A DNA stretch of 64,000 nt, taken from JBBQVS01 sp964250805 (GTDB taxonomy: Bacteria > Chloroflexota > Ktedonobacteria > Ktedonobacterales > Ktedonobacteraceae). Positions 16,701 through 24,451 of this stretch are shown here, one piece after another (positions within the stretch are counted from its first letter, which is position 1; every line of letters starts with the position of its first letter). The DNA is taken from positions 1 to 64,000 of the forward strand of contig CAXUHG010000009.1 of assembly GCA_964250805.1 (NCBI GenBank). Reading direction: 5' to 3'. The notes under the pieces were generated by a model. The model saw nothing but the letters and a program-made list of their open reading frames with translations. It had not been told where the DNA came from and searched no databases. The position numbers were made by a program, and so were the translations under genes.

Positions 16701-18209
16701 GAGGAGTGCATGAAGTTCGTCACGCTTTCAACGGGCCGGAATGGCGATGAGGAACAGGTTGCACCTCCTGCGTTTTTCCACACCGTTGCAGAGCAACGAG
16801 ACGGGGATGAGAGGGCTGTACCTGATGCAGCGACCAGCCAATCCCAGATGATATTAGCTATCCCATACTTCATGAATGTGTTGAGCGTCTATAAAGCTGA
16901 ACGAGACAGTCAAATAGCGACGACACCAGCCGACACAGTGCGCTGGGTCCTACCACCTCCTCGCTTCTTTGGATCACCCTACAACTGGACTCGCACGTTT
17001 CGCATCCTAGCTGAGTATGTCGCGGCAAAAGATATCGGATTGGCCGAGCAATTGTTAGAGATGATCGTCGATCCCGCAGAACGGGCAATTGGCTTGGGAA
17101 CTCTTTTTACTCTTCTGACAGCACGAGGCGACGACAAAGCCGTATCGTTCAAGGAACGAACACTCCGGACACTCCAAATGGTGCCCGACTATGAGTGTGA
17201 CATCGACGTGCAGTCGGCTGACCCTGGCCTCATCACCGCTTACCTGAATCCGCACGAGCGGGCGTGCTTCGGGGTCGCCCTGCGCCTCGCACTCGCCGAC
17301 CCCAACAGCACACTCGCCCTCCTTGAGCAACTGAAATCGGCTTCTCTTGTTGCCTCAGTCAAGACCGATGCCCTCTTCAGAGTTATTTTGACAACGGTAA
17401 AGCCGGACGTGACCCAGGAACAGGCACCGGCCAATGAGCCGAACGCGTTCCACAGGAAACTCCTGGACCAAGCTAGCCGATGGAGTGATCCAATTCATGC
17501 CGCTCTTTTGCTACGTGCGCTCGCCTATGCCGTTGTCGGCTACTGTCCTGAGGCAGTGGAAGGAATCGTCAACCAAATCAGCATCCCGGTCTATCGGGCC
17601 TTCGCTGAGATCGCCCTAGCCCCTCTGCTTCACCCCAATGACAGGCAGCGAGTTGCTGAGCAGTGCCAACGGACCGTGACACACCTTCCCGTGGACATCC
17701 CTCCTCATCAATCGGCAGCAGCCACGGTGAAAGCGGCAGCACTCCTGACAAAAATCGACCCTGAAGTCTCTGAGAGATTGGCTCGAGAAGGGCTTGATGC
17801 TGCGAGGCAGTGTGGACATCTCTATTACCGGGGGCTAGCCCTTCTCGAGTATGTGGGCCTTGAGGTGAGAGGCGTTGAGACGGCAACCCTGGTGACCGAA
17901 ATTGAGGGACTCATCGAGCGACTCGGTGCCCACTATCACGCTGCCGAGCTGCTGTGTCGCCTCTTTCCAGCACTGGTTGATCTGTTTCCTGAGCGAGTAC
18001 CAGCAGCTCTCATAAGGATACTGGATTGGGGTTGGACGTACACTATGGCACTGCTTGAGTATGCTGCACCTGTACTGATCAAGCGTTATGATGTCGGAAT
18101 CGTATCAGCTCTACACGAGGCGCTCGTCGATGCCTTTGCCTGTCTTTCGGACCCACTCAAACCTGCAACTCGCAGGAGAGCGGTCGATGGTGTCAGCACT
18201 GACAGGTGA
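13707..18209 (+). CDS. NACHT-type STAND ATPase with long helical-repeat C-terminus
   Basis: About 1500 residues from ATG 13707 (METASGIDTADLF, AAGGG upstream). A start at GTG 13599 would add 36 residues that look unrelated. Walker A is GEPGAGKTG near 49. Walker B is HIVVLVDGLDEIAEE near 206, with the small-residue and acidic pattern of NACHT proteins. A sensor-like VLTSRP follows near 235, then a winged-helix region (GYRLFHTSFTEFLTA) near 440. The remaining 1000 residues are helical and rich in Ala and Leu, like TPR or armadillo solenoids, and would serve as a sensor. No effector domain is visible at either end. The base composition looks richer in G and C than the flanks, which suggests transfer. 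It directly follows the Tn554-like genes and may be their cargo. A defence or signalling role is inferred from the family. Confidence 0.8.
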   Translation: METASGIDTADLFFEKVVSSFVDEPDFVNRQWLNDQIAAALEKPDCRYLLLTGEPGAGKTGIAASLAREHPDWLRYFIRRDSWTPLSGRDIRSFLFSLGHQLAARRPSLFQPANLEIVVNQRIDMLSSSGQVVGIHIDDLQVSPFFQTALRVTQQVGEVRGSLTGIAVKTTQVEPRLLDPDNLQYLALLDPAKVLLAEDPNTHIVVLVDGLDEIAEERSLLDWLANSPELPDNVRFVLTSRPHASLHPLMSRRARSLVHLRVEPGSVQVRHDLTTYVSRVVAESSITEALASGGVTSAEFVRQSVEKSDGNFAYLVAYSRALREAVKRQDTATCFRLLQFADIPSGLNDLYSFFLDLLKRDIEQLGTLEVQASLSATDRAVLAWEGVGQAILGVLAVAREPLTVEQIARFGDIRVWPRHLHNVMARLTQFLDQEASGYRLFHTSFTEFLTAPTTRERRPSSAVYPSEWNERIVRSYRQDTPRWIEIEWSRVDRYGLLHIADHLVALGSSAAAEVVELVNPDVRRAMLSLFKTDSQFQRTIDQALEQTVTSSNLSESLPTIIGLSTVRVGIQEQSQQVTPAVLGLMARLGKIDTALEYLGIMGASMQRFQGLHQVRLHASPSDLNRVGALADLDRLVQYALDIRPGRPFMPERRNALRIAAVELAPQDLTQALRLADLCEEEGKTEIHDGVLAVAARFTALASVGKLIRKMDSNRAAAYIEAAQRPLGTRGHKYERRHLLEQAEAEMERDSSQVTPSLLARLTVAWAPLNQTHALASLSNLRALVGLPAGEKIPETLPYAGTMEDSAFSQLRGELGELVVAAEVLRTYAPLIAKVLLEHVSRTPVDFSSCDVLPHVAELWAAWGEYSMCWLVVNRLLAFERRLGWFGPAKEITRLATLLVPFDRAEAISLVDEAFRMIEAAFDPNETLKQDQINSALSGMVMSLLSWDTEHALKAARWITYTRWIEGSSEVSTNNQPDALALIGLSIADTHPTHAQDLLEECMKFVTLSTGRNGDEEQVAPPAFFHTVAEQRDGDERAVPDAATSQSQMILAIPYFMNVLSVYKAERDSQIATTPADTVRWVLPPPRFFGSPYNWTRTFRILAEYVAAKDIGLAEQLLEMIVDPAERAIGLGTLFTLLTARGDDKAVSFKERTLRTLQMVPDYECDIDVQSADPGLITAYLNPHERACFGVALRLALADPNSTLALLEQLKSASLVASVKTDALFRVILTTVKPDVTQEQAPANEPNAFHRKLLDQASRWSDPIHAALLLRALAYAVVGYCPEAVEGIVNQISIPVYRAFAEIALAPLLHPNDRQRVAEQCQRTVTHLPVDIPPHQSAAATVKAAALLTKIDPEVSERLAREGLDAARQCGHLYYRGLALLEYVGLEVRGVETATLVTEIEGLIERLGAHYHAAELLCRLFPALVDLFPERVPAALIRILDWGWTYTMALLEYAAPVLIKRYDVGIVSALHEALVDAFACLSDPLKPATRRRAVDGVSTDR

Positions 18210-18505
18210 AGTTGCTCTACAGGTATGTAGCGAGGGCGACTCGAAGTTCGCCAGAGGATGCAGAGAGTCACGCTCTCTAATGATAAGTTTGAAGCATATG
18301 GTTCTGATGAGAGTTGTAGTAAGGAATCTCACGACTATCGAGCGGTCAAGTTTTCTTCAAAAGAGGGAAGCAATGAGCAAAAAGCGGATGGGCATGACAG
18401 AAGTATACTTTGCCCTACATCTTACAACAGGCTTTGATAGACAAAAGAGATGTCTTCGTTGATGAAGAGTATTGTGTAAAGATAGAAAAGAGAGGAGAAG
18501 CAAAG

Positions 18506-18955
18506 ATGGATCCTGCAATCGTCGATCTGACGGCAAGAGTTATGGGGGTCTTACTCCCGCTCGTTTCCAAGAGCGCGGAGGAGGTTGCGAGCAAAGTAGG
18601 TGATGCAGCCTTTGAAAAGATGAAGGCGTTGTTAGCGACCTTGAAGCAGAAATGGTCAGCAGACAAAGAAGCCACCGACAGTCTGATTCGTTTTGAAGAG
18701 AAGCCAGACCGTTACCAAACGGTAATTGAAGATATATTACAAGAGAAGTTGGCCCAGGACCACGATTTGGCATATCAGTTGACGGTAATGCTTGGAGAAA
18801 TGGGGCCCGCACTTGACATTGTACAACACATGGGGGAGGGGAAGGATATCATAGGTCTTAAAGCAAGAGAGATGAGAAGTGGAAGCGTGAGAATTTCTCA
18901 AGACATCGACCATGCCGAAGGAGTAACTGGTGCAGAATTCGAGACTCTCGGATGA
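18506..18955 (+). CDS. Small helical protein next to the STAND ATPase
   Basis: A 149-residue protein starting MDPAIVDLTARVMGVLLPLV, with AGAGGAGAAG just before the ATG at 18506. The N-terminus is a hydrophobic then amphipathic helix (LVSKSAEEVASKVGDAAFEK), the middle is helical, and the tail (GSVRISQDIDHAEGVTGAEF) looks like a short beta or linker segment. Small proteins of this build are often found beside STAND or peptidase conflict systems. I cannot name a family. It lies 296 bases after the NACHT gene on the same strand and could be its partner. Confidence 0.6.
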   Translation: MDPAIVDLTARVMGVLLPLVSKSAEEVASKVGDAAFEKMKALLATLKQKWSADKEATDSLIRFEEKPDRYQTVIEDILQEKLAQDHDLAYQLTVMLGEMGPALDIVQHMGEGKDIIGLKAREMRSGSVRISQDIDHAEGVTGAEFETLG

Positions 18956-19109
18956 CGTTTCTTCTCAGCGATTCTGTCAGATTTCTGCTCGAGTGAGAGG
19001 ATTGTGCATCTAAAAAAACAACAATAGCAATCTTCTTTTGAGTGAATTTTATCCTTGTTCTTCACGCTGACTGATTGCCCCTTAACTTCGAGAGCGCACT
19101 CTAGCTTTT

Positions 19110-19142
19110 ATAGGAGGTTTCCGACCTGCTGCAAGCTCCTAT
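19110..19142. terminator. Hairpin with flanking T/A tracts
   Basis: ATAGGAG (19110-19116) pairs with CTCCTAT (19136-19142), preceded by CTTTT and followed by TTTCG. It could end transcription on either strand between the plus-strand STAND genes and the minus-strand HNH genes. Apart from this hairpin and the MITE-like element that follows, 18956-19530 holds nothing I can identify. Confidence 0.4.
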
Positions 19143-19184
19143 TTCGTTCCATTAACATTCGAGGGCCGCTATTTACTGAAATTT

Positions 19185-19333
19185 CTTAGAGCGTGTTTTG
19201 TAAATAGGCTGAAACCGCTTACCTCCAATGCTTCAGCCTCTGTAGTAGGTGAGGCAGACGAGAGTGTGCTCATGCTCGCTTGCTCCTCAATCTTGACCCT
19301 AGCTCTCTAGTCATTTACAAAACACACTCTTAA
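19185..19333. mobile_element. MITE-like element with about 20-base inverted ends
   Basis: The left end (AGAGCGTGTTTTGTAAAT, 19188-19205) is mirrored at 19313-19330 (ATTTACAAAACACACTCT), with one mismatch in 18 and partial pairing beyond. The enclosed 107 bases have no reading frame of note. Size, inverted ends and lack of coding capacity fit a non-autonomous transposon. I could not confirm a target duplication. Confidence 0.55.
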
Positions 19334-19530
19334 AGAGACTGTACGACCGTTACATACTAACAACGTACAGTCCCTCTGCTCAAGCTATGTGAGCTATGAC
19401 AGCTACTGATAATTATAACAGACTGCTAACTGAGACAGGGACGTCTTGTTCTTCTATGAAACGTATCACTCGTGCATGTCTACCGGTTCTGCAGCGATAA
19501 TGATTAGAGGGAGTCGCTATAGAGCCAGCA

Positions 19531-19893
19531 TCATTCATCTTTGACGATGATACATCCATCATGGTGGGCCCGATCTCGTGGCTTGATGTGCCTTGCCCGA
19601 AGTTGCGTATACGTTTGGAGATGTTCTGGAGCTTGTTGCCAGTGATAAACGGTGACACTAGGGCATGATCCAGAGGGTTCGTGAGTCCATCTGGCAGAGC
19701 ATGTTGTACAGATGTAGGGATAGGGTTCACCTTGCTGGTGGGTCAAGAGATGCTTCATGTGAACGTATTCTTCTTCAACTAAAGAGGTGTTTGAGAGTCG
19801 TCTGTCCAGTACTGCACTTGAATACATTTGTGAAGTGATAGGGTCAAGGTTGTTGTAGCCAGCCGCAAAGTAGAAAAGGAGTGTCTCCAACAT
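19531..19893 (-). pseudogene. Decayed zinc-finger-like protein of unknown function
   Basis: The 120-residue frame contains YPYICTTCSARWTHEPSGSC, which looks like a Zn-ribbon. It continues VTVYHWQQAPEHLQTYTQLRARHIKPRD, a pattern I associate with uncharacterised Ktedonobacteria-type proteins. After the TGA the same frame continues CWLYSDSL before another stop, which suggests an early nonsense change. The start has no ribosome binding site. I treat it as the remnant of a real gene, but the evidence is modest. Confidence 0.4.
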
Positions 19894-19956
19894 GTGGAGA
19901 GAGAACCCGACTCTACAGGAAAAATCGAGTTCTTTGTCCTCATTAGCAAGTATTTT

Positions 19957-20583
19957 TCACCGGGTGAGGTAATCCACGAACTCCTCCTCGAACTGGTAGC
20001 GCTTTGTGTTATTCCATGTGGTTTCTCGAACAAGGTTGTGTCTGCAGAGAATGGTCATCTTGTCGTCTAAGTATTCATGGTCATCGTAGTAGTACACCAA
20101 GTACATTTCCCCACCACTATTGTAGGAGTGTGCTTTCTTGATTGTGATGAATTCCCTTTTTAACGGGTAGCTGTCCAGGTCTTTGCGCATCTCAGATAAA
20201 AGTTCAGGCATTTGCTGTTCTATTTTGCTAAACGTTACAATCTTGGTCGCCTCGCGTTCATCTCCTGCTTCAGCAATGACCTTCCATGCTCGTAACACTT
20301 CAACAGCATATTTGGGTGAATCAGAGTCAATGAGCTTGGCGCATGTTTGACAGAGCCAGATAGCATTGTAGATAGATTTTCGTTCGTTAGGGGTCAGGGC
20401 TGGATCATAGCGAGGGCCTTCTGGGGACGCTGCTGTAATGTGGGATGCGACACCTGTGTTAACGACTTTGTCCTCTTCTGAATGCGCCTCAATTGTTTCT
20501 CGCCTGCATGCTGGGTTCGAGCACTTAGCACGCGCACGTTTAAACAATATCTCTTTAGTTGCTTGACTAAAGTTGTCTCTCAT
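19957..20583 (-). CDS. HNH-like nuclease domain protein with C-terminal helical domain
   Basis: A 208-residue protein. The N-terminal domain has a treble-clef HNH signature: CSNPAC near 22, GVASHITAASPEGPRYDPAL near 45-64, and IWLCQTCAKLID near 80. This family shares the AxHI-AASPxGPRYD core. The C-terminal 100 residues (IEQQMPELLSEMRKDLDSYP, then MYLVYYYDDHEYLDDKM) form a separate domain that accompanies such HNH domains. It probably cuts or binds DNA. It is the second gene of a two-gene minus-strand operon, 15 bases after the 130-residue gene, in a region rich in defence-like genes. Confidence 0.7.
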   Translation of the reverse strand: MRDNFSQATKEILFKRARAKCSNPACRRETIEAHSEEDKVVNTGVASHITAASPEGPRYDPALTPNERKSIYNAIWLCQTCAKLIDSDSPKYAVEVLRAWKVIAEAGDEREATKIVTFSKIEQQMPELLSEMRKDLDSYPLKREFITIKKAHSYNSGGEMYLVYYYDDHEYLDDKMTILCRHNLVRETTWNNTKRYQFEEEFVDYLTR

Positions 20584-20598
20584 ATAGAGAGCTTCCTC

Positions 20599-20991
20599 CT
20601 ATTCAATTGATATACTGTTTTCTTCTTGCCACTCGTCAGTAGCTTCGAGTAAGGCATCTATGGCTGCCTGTACTACATTTGCGTTCAGTCGATACTGGTA
20701 GTACTTAGGACCATTTTGAGCCAATTCAAGAAAGTTTTTTGCCACGAGTTTTTCGAGTACTGCTTGAGGATGTTTGATGGTCCTCATTGTATCAAAATCG
20801 AGTTCTCTGTGCGTTTTTGTGATCCAGGGAACGGAAGCTCCTGTTTCAACAAGCGTGTCTGTCTGCTCCATGATGACAGAGAGCAAGAGCGTCATTTCTT
20901 CGTCGCGTTCACAGATGATGGCAGTATCCTCATATATTTTAATGCCGCGACGAGGAGGACGTGCTCCTGATTGTTGGTCTCTCTTGTTCAT
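20599..20991 (-). CDS. Small winged-helix-like protein paired with the HNH gene
   Basis: A 130-residue protein (MNKRDQQSGARPPRRG...). The middle part, from TLLLSVIMEQTDTLV to HPQAVLEKLVAKNFLELA, then YYQYRLN, looks like a winged helix. The acidic tail ends EENSISIE. I do not recognise a family. It is transcribed with the HNH-like gene and may bind DNA or act as its regulator or partner; this is inferred from position. Confidence 0.6.
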   Translation of the reverse strand: MNKRDQQSGARPPRRGIKIYEDTAIICERDEEMTLLLSVIMEQTDTLVETGASVPWITKTHRELDFDTMRTIKHPQAVLEKLVAKNFLELAQNGPKYYQYRLNANVVQAAIDALLEATDEWQEENSISIE

Positions 20992-21170
20992 TTCTACATT
21001 GCCTCTTTTCTCTTAAAAACGAAAGACGTAACTGAATAATTATATTTGGCATTGTCAATGAGGGGTAGAGCTACAGCTTACGTAGCTTTCCCTCAAATGA
21101 AGCAATCAGAAGATGAGATAGACATGAAAAAGGAGATCAGTATTCCTGATCTCCCCTAGCTGTCGATCTG

Positions 21171-21419
21171 CTATGCTACATCCTTTGTTGGTGGCTTCCT
21201 CTTTGGCTTACGCTTACGAGCAAAGAATGGGACAAAAGCTCTTACCATGTCACAAAGGTTATGCATAATGTCTTTTGATGTTATAGTCATCAGAAGCACG
21301 ACGACAATCGTCAGTGACAGGAGAAGGGCAATCATACCCACCACAACAACGAGGACCAGCTGAGCATCAGGAGAAAGTGTCCCTAACGCACTGCTGTAGC
21401 CCATGAATGGCTCCTCCAA
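21171..21419 (-). CDS. Small single-pass membrane protein
   Basis: An 82-residue protein with one strong membrane helix (LVLVVVVGMIALLLSLTIVV, about residues 21-45). A lysine- and arginine-rich C-terminus (RKRKPKRKPP) should lie in the cytoplasm. ATTGGAGGAG precedes the start. No family is recognised. Confidence 0.55.
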   Translation of the reverse strand: MEEPFMGYSSALGTLSPDAQLVLVVVVGMIALLLSLTIVVVLLMTITSKDIMHNLCDMVRAFVPFFARKRKPKRKPPTKDVA

Positions 21420-21489
21420 TACTAAAGGTACAAGAGAATACCACAGAGCAGAAAAACCAGATTTGAGGATGCTTCAAGGAGCAAATTCA

Positions 21490-21990
21490 AGTTTTGTCGA
21501 TCTGCTTTGTCAGTGTCCACCCATCTTTTCGACTTGCTCTACCGGCCAAGATATGCGCTAATCGACGAAGATTGAAAAGGATACTGCTGCGGCGGCTACT
21601 TCTTATGTTGCCTAAGTTCTCAACCTGTATTTTACCAAAGCACAGATGCACTTATTCGTGTATATGCAAAATCTAGTACTTGAGTACTATGCAAAATTGT
21701 AAGAGATCATTTTGCTGATATAATCCAACATATGTGTACGAGTACACAATTTTGCATATGTTGGTATAATACACATAAGCCCGATGAGAGGGATTGAAAC
21801 AATCTTCCCCCTTTTTGAGCTGTATCCTGCTTCTATCTATTGAAGTACGAAACAGGTCCAAGAAACACGAACTGGTCGATCTGCTTTGTCGGTGTTCACC
21901 TGACCTTCTTAATGGCTCTACCGGCCTAGTAATGCTCATTGAGTTGGTTGAAAGGATACTGCTGCTACGACCAGTTTTTGTTACTTAAAT
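21490..21990 (+). repeat. Two diverged copies of a non-coding block around a palindrome-rich centre
   Basis: 21492-21620 and 21868-21985 share conserved islands in the same order: TCGATCTGCTTTGTC, GTGT-CACC, TCTACCGGCC and GGATACTGCTGC, with variable sequence between them. Between the copies lies CCAACATATG (21725-21734) facing CATATGTTGG (21755-21764) around GTGTACGAGTACAC, with TATAAT boxes next to both arms. CTATGCAAAATTGT (21687-21700) is mirrored by ACAATTTTGCATA. No gene is convincing between 21420 and 22160. The pattern suggests a structured RNA or recombination or replication sites. Confidence 0.45.
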
Positions 21991-22160
21991 GCGACCAGAA
22001 GAAGGGAAATGAGGATATCTTTTAGGGTATCTGCTTTTTGCGAACTAACATTGTTAGATACTCTGCGCTACTTCTCGCTGTTTGTATGCTCCATGCACTT
22101 GGCAACTCCATCGCTCTATTCTAGCCTCAGTAGCTTGTATTCTTCCATATCTTGCACATA

Positions 22161-22733
22161 CTACTTAGTAAGTTCATTATGAGCATCAAGAAAACCAGTG
22201 AGGGCTATCTTGAGAGCGTTCATCACATGTTGGAGGTGGAGAAGATCAACGTGAAATTCGCCGTCAACTGCTTTATCTTTCTTTGTAGTCTTGTCCCAGT
22301 TCTTATTGTAGCGAAACGCAGTCGATCCTGGGTCAATCTTGGCAAGTTCTTGTATTTGGACGGTGACCCAGGCTGGAACATCTGTGTCATATTCGCGCTT
22401 GATGAAAGCGACAAAGGCATCTGCCAACTCGTTCAGGCTATGCGTTTTGACCGTTCTCCCTATGATAGCCTTCAACAGGAGTTCTATTGAGTGATGGTAG
22501 AGGAAAAGCGTGGGGTTCGCAAGGCGGTAATCTTCCCATTGGTGATTCTGAATGATGTCTGTAAGCACGAGTGCAGCATCGAAATACTGCTCTGCCAACT
22601 GCTGGAGTGACGTATTTGCCATGCCTCCAATCAGAAAACCAAGAGGCTCTTCCCAGGCATCTCCTCGCTCAAGATCGTCTGTTGGCTCCTCGAAAAGAGG
22701 GTGGTGCATCTGATCCTCAGAAATGTTGGACAT
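22161..22733 (-). CDS. HEPN-like protein of unknown function
   Basis: A 190-residue helical protein. The segment LFLYHHSIELLLKAIIG near 77-93 followed by THSLNELADAF is typical of HEPN-type folds, in which two long helices carry the YHHSIELLLKA pattern. An RxxxxH RNase motif is not clear. HEPN proteins are common in toxin-antitoxin and defence systems, but this one may be a non-catalytic relative. The start at 22733 follows AAAGGAGGAGC on the minus strand. No antitoxin-like neighbour is adjacent. Confidence 0.55.
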   Translation of the reverse strand: MSNISEDQMHHPLFEEPTDDLERGDAWEEPLGFLIGGMANTSLQQLAEQYFDAALVLTDIIQNHQWEDYRLANPTLFLYHHSIELLLKAIIGRTVKTHSLNELADAFVAFIKREYDTDVPAWVTVQIQELAKIDPGSTAFRYNKNWDKTTKKDKAVDGEFHVDLLHLQHVMNALKIALTGFLDAHNELTK

Positions 22734-22797
22734 GATTCATGCTCCTCCTTTTTAACCCATATACCACTTCCTTCATCATACCTCTTCTCTTAATAGG

Positions 22798-22860
22798 ATT
22801 ACCATATCAATCTAGGATACGTATCCGTAGCGTATGATCATCCTAAATTGATATGGTAAT
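22798..22860. repeat. 21-base inverted repeat upstream of the HEPN-like gene
   Basis: The arm at 22798-22818 (beginning ATTACCATATCAAT) and the arm at 22840-22860 (ending ATTGATATGGTAAT) match at 20 of 21 positions around a 21-base centre with ATACGTAT. Being AT-rich and long, it looks more like a protein binding or recombination site than a terminator. Confidence 0.5.
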
Positions 22861-22868
22861 GCAAGAAG

Positions 22869-22904
22869 AAATAGGCTCCACAGTAGCATTGTGAAGCCTA
22901 TTTT
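22869..22904. terminator. Bidirectional hairpin terminator candidate
   Basis: AAATAGGCTCCACA pairs with TGTGAAGCCTATTT around a short loop, followed by a T tract on the plus strand and preceded by an A-rich stretch that gives Ts on the minus strand. Confidence 0.55.
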
Positions 22905-23034
22905 ATACATCGCTCGACACCGTTGGGGGGACAGCGGAACAGAGTGTACTCTTGGGCATGGCATAGATAGCATTCTATCATAGATGTGACCGTGTGTAAA
23001 TAATAAGTTCTATTATTATAAATCAAACAGCTAA

Positions 23035-23226
23035 GCGAACAAAGGTATTAGTCCTGTAACACCGCTTCGTGCTAGATTTCACGTTGCGCTAGACCTTCGT
23101 CATTTTGAGGCCTATCTACAGCACTTCATCTCGTCGCTCTTCTGTGACTATGTAGCAGTGTCGCATATGCACTTGCTGGCCGAGAATGTGACTGAGAAGG
23201 GAACATACACAGGCAAGCTGAAATAG
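23035..23226 (+). pseudogene. Possible gene remnant
   Basis: A 63-codon open frame without a start codon near its beginning reads VTPLRARFHVALDLRHFEAY and ends VTEKGTYTGKLK before a TAG. It looks protein-like but I cannot place it. Nothing else is visible between 22905 and the next remnant. Confidence 0.2.
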
Positions 23227-23265
23227 AGAATGCAGACGCAACTTTATCCCAGTATTTGCGAGGCA

Positions 23266-23437
23266 CTATTCCTCTTGATCCCATACTGAAAGTATTCCTG
23301 CAATGAAAAAGACAAGAGGAAAGAAGAACGCTTTTACGTTGCGTTTCAGTCGAACGCTACGAATTAATCCAAGTAACCAACTCGCAAATACGAGTATGCC
23401 ACTTCCATACAAGATAAATCTGCTTGAGGGCCATGCG
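23266..23437 (-). pseudogene. C-terminal remnant of a membrane protein, cut by the repeat element
   Basis: On the minus strand an open frame reads FILYGSGILVFASWLLGLI, RSVRLKRNVKAFFFPLVFFI, AGILSVWDQEE and stop. It contains two hydrophobic helices. Its upstream end runs into the inverted-repeat element that begins at 23438, so the element probably interrupted the gene. Confidence 0.4.
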
Positions 23438-23704
23438 TTAAGATAGCGGGTTCATAGCCGCAGAGTAGATAAGTGCGGCACAGTTTTTGGGTTTACGCAT
23501 CTTCTGCAGGAAATATTCCCTCGTACCCAGCCAAAAGGCTCCTTTAACTTCTCTTATCGCATATCTGACCACTGTATCCCACCAAAAACTGTGTTGATAA
23601 TCCAACTGTGCTGACAACTAAGCACGACAGAACCCGCAAAAGGCAAAACTGGACTGCGCTTATCTCGTTGGCGGTGACCAGGCTCCTTCCTTAACGTTGG
23701 GCCT
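23438..23704. mobile_element. Long-inverted-repeat element, left copy
   Basis: It begins TTAAGATAGCGGGTTCATAG and ends CTCCTTCCTTAACGTTGGGC. The outer 50 bases of each side are imperfect inverted repeats (CCGCAGAGTAGATAAGTGCG against CTGCGCTTATCTCGTTGGCG). A second copy in the same orientation lies at 25960-26250. There is no coding capacity, so it is probably a MITE or similar mobile hairpin element. Confidence 0.6.
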
Positions 23705-23774
23705 CAAAGAGCAATTTTTGGGACGTGTAACATTTTGTACCTCTTGGTTGAATATGTGATAGCATGTTTTTTGT

Positions 23775-24449
23775 ATGAGTTCTCTAAGGCAAAAAGAATT
23801 GCATAACGATTCAGAAAAATCTTCTCCCGACAATGAGGAAGATGCGTCTACGCTATCACTGGCTAAGTGTCAGCTTCTGACATTTCTTGACGACAGGTCG
23901 GAGGCTTTACTTGGCACAATACGCGCATATGTACAGCGTTCAGGGATGGTGGGGGGTGACGACGTGCGTACCGTTGCGCTCGACATTCTGCAAGAAACCG
24001 TTGTCGAAGCATTGGCCCATGCAGACCGTTTCACTCCTACCCGCCAACCTATGGCATGGCTGTTAGGAATTGCGGTAAATATTCTTCGGCGTAGGAAGGT
24101 GGACAAAGCAAAGCACTGGCAGCGCGAAGTGTCGTTGTATCAGCTCTCCTCGACACAGACAGAGGCTACAAGTACACACGATCTTCTCAATACAGTAGCA
24201 ATGCCGCTTTATGATGGGCCAGAGCAGACATATATCGTCAAAGAACAGGAGGCAGATTTGCTTTCGCTTGTATCACGCGATGACCAGCAGGTATTACGTC
24301 TCGCTATCCTTGAGAATTTTGACCGTGAAAGCCTTGCCCAACGTCTTGGTATAACCTCTGGCGCGGCACGAGTACGACTTCATCGCGCTCTAGCACGCTT
24401 ACGTGCGGCGTGGACGAATCAGCAGAAAAATTTGCAGGAGGGAGAGTAG
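23775..24449 (+). CDS. ECF-type RNA polymerase sigma factor
   Basis: A 224-residue sigma-70 family protein. Region 2 spans about 35-110 (LDILQETVVEALAHADRF, PMAWLLGIAVNILRRRK). Region 4 is at the C-terminus (LLSLVSRDDQQVLRLAILEN, ESLAQRLGITSGAARVRLHR). There is no region 3, as expected of the extracytoplasmic-function group. No ribosome binding site is visible before the ATG, so a leaderless transcript is possible. The next gene starts 2 bases after the stop and encodes a membrane-anchored protein that probably acts with it as a regulator, in the usual sigma/anti-sigma layout. Confidence 0.85.
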   Translation: MSSLRQKELHNDSEKSSPDNEEDASTLSLAKCQLLTFLDDRSEALLGTIRAYVQRSGMVGGDDVRTVALDILQETVVEALAHADRFTPTRQPMAWLLGIAVNILRRRKVDKAKHWQREVSLYQLSSTQTEATSTHDLLNTVAMPLYDGPEQTYIVKEQEADLLSLVSRDDQQVLRLAILENFDRESLAQRLGITSGAARVRLHRALARLRAAWTNQQKNLQEGE

Positions 24450-24451
24450 CA

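Noticed and set aside
21781..21800. CRISPR-repeat-like end CGATGAGAGGGATTGAAAC
   Set aside because: Only one copy is present, with no regular spacers and no cas genes. A lone GGATTGAAAC-like string is not an array.
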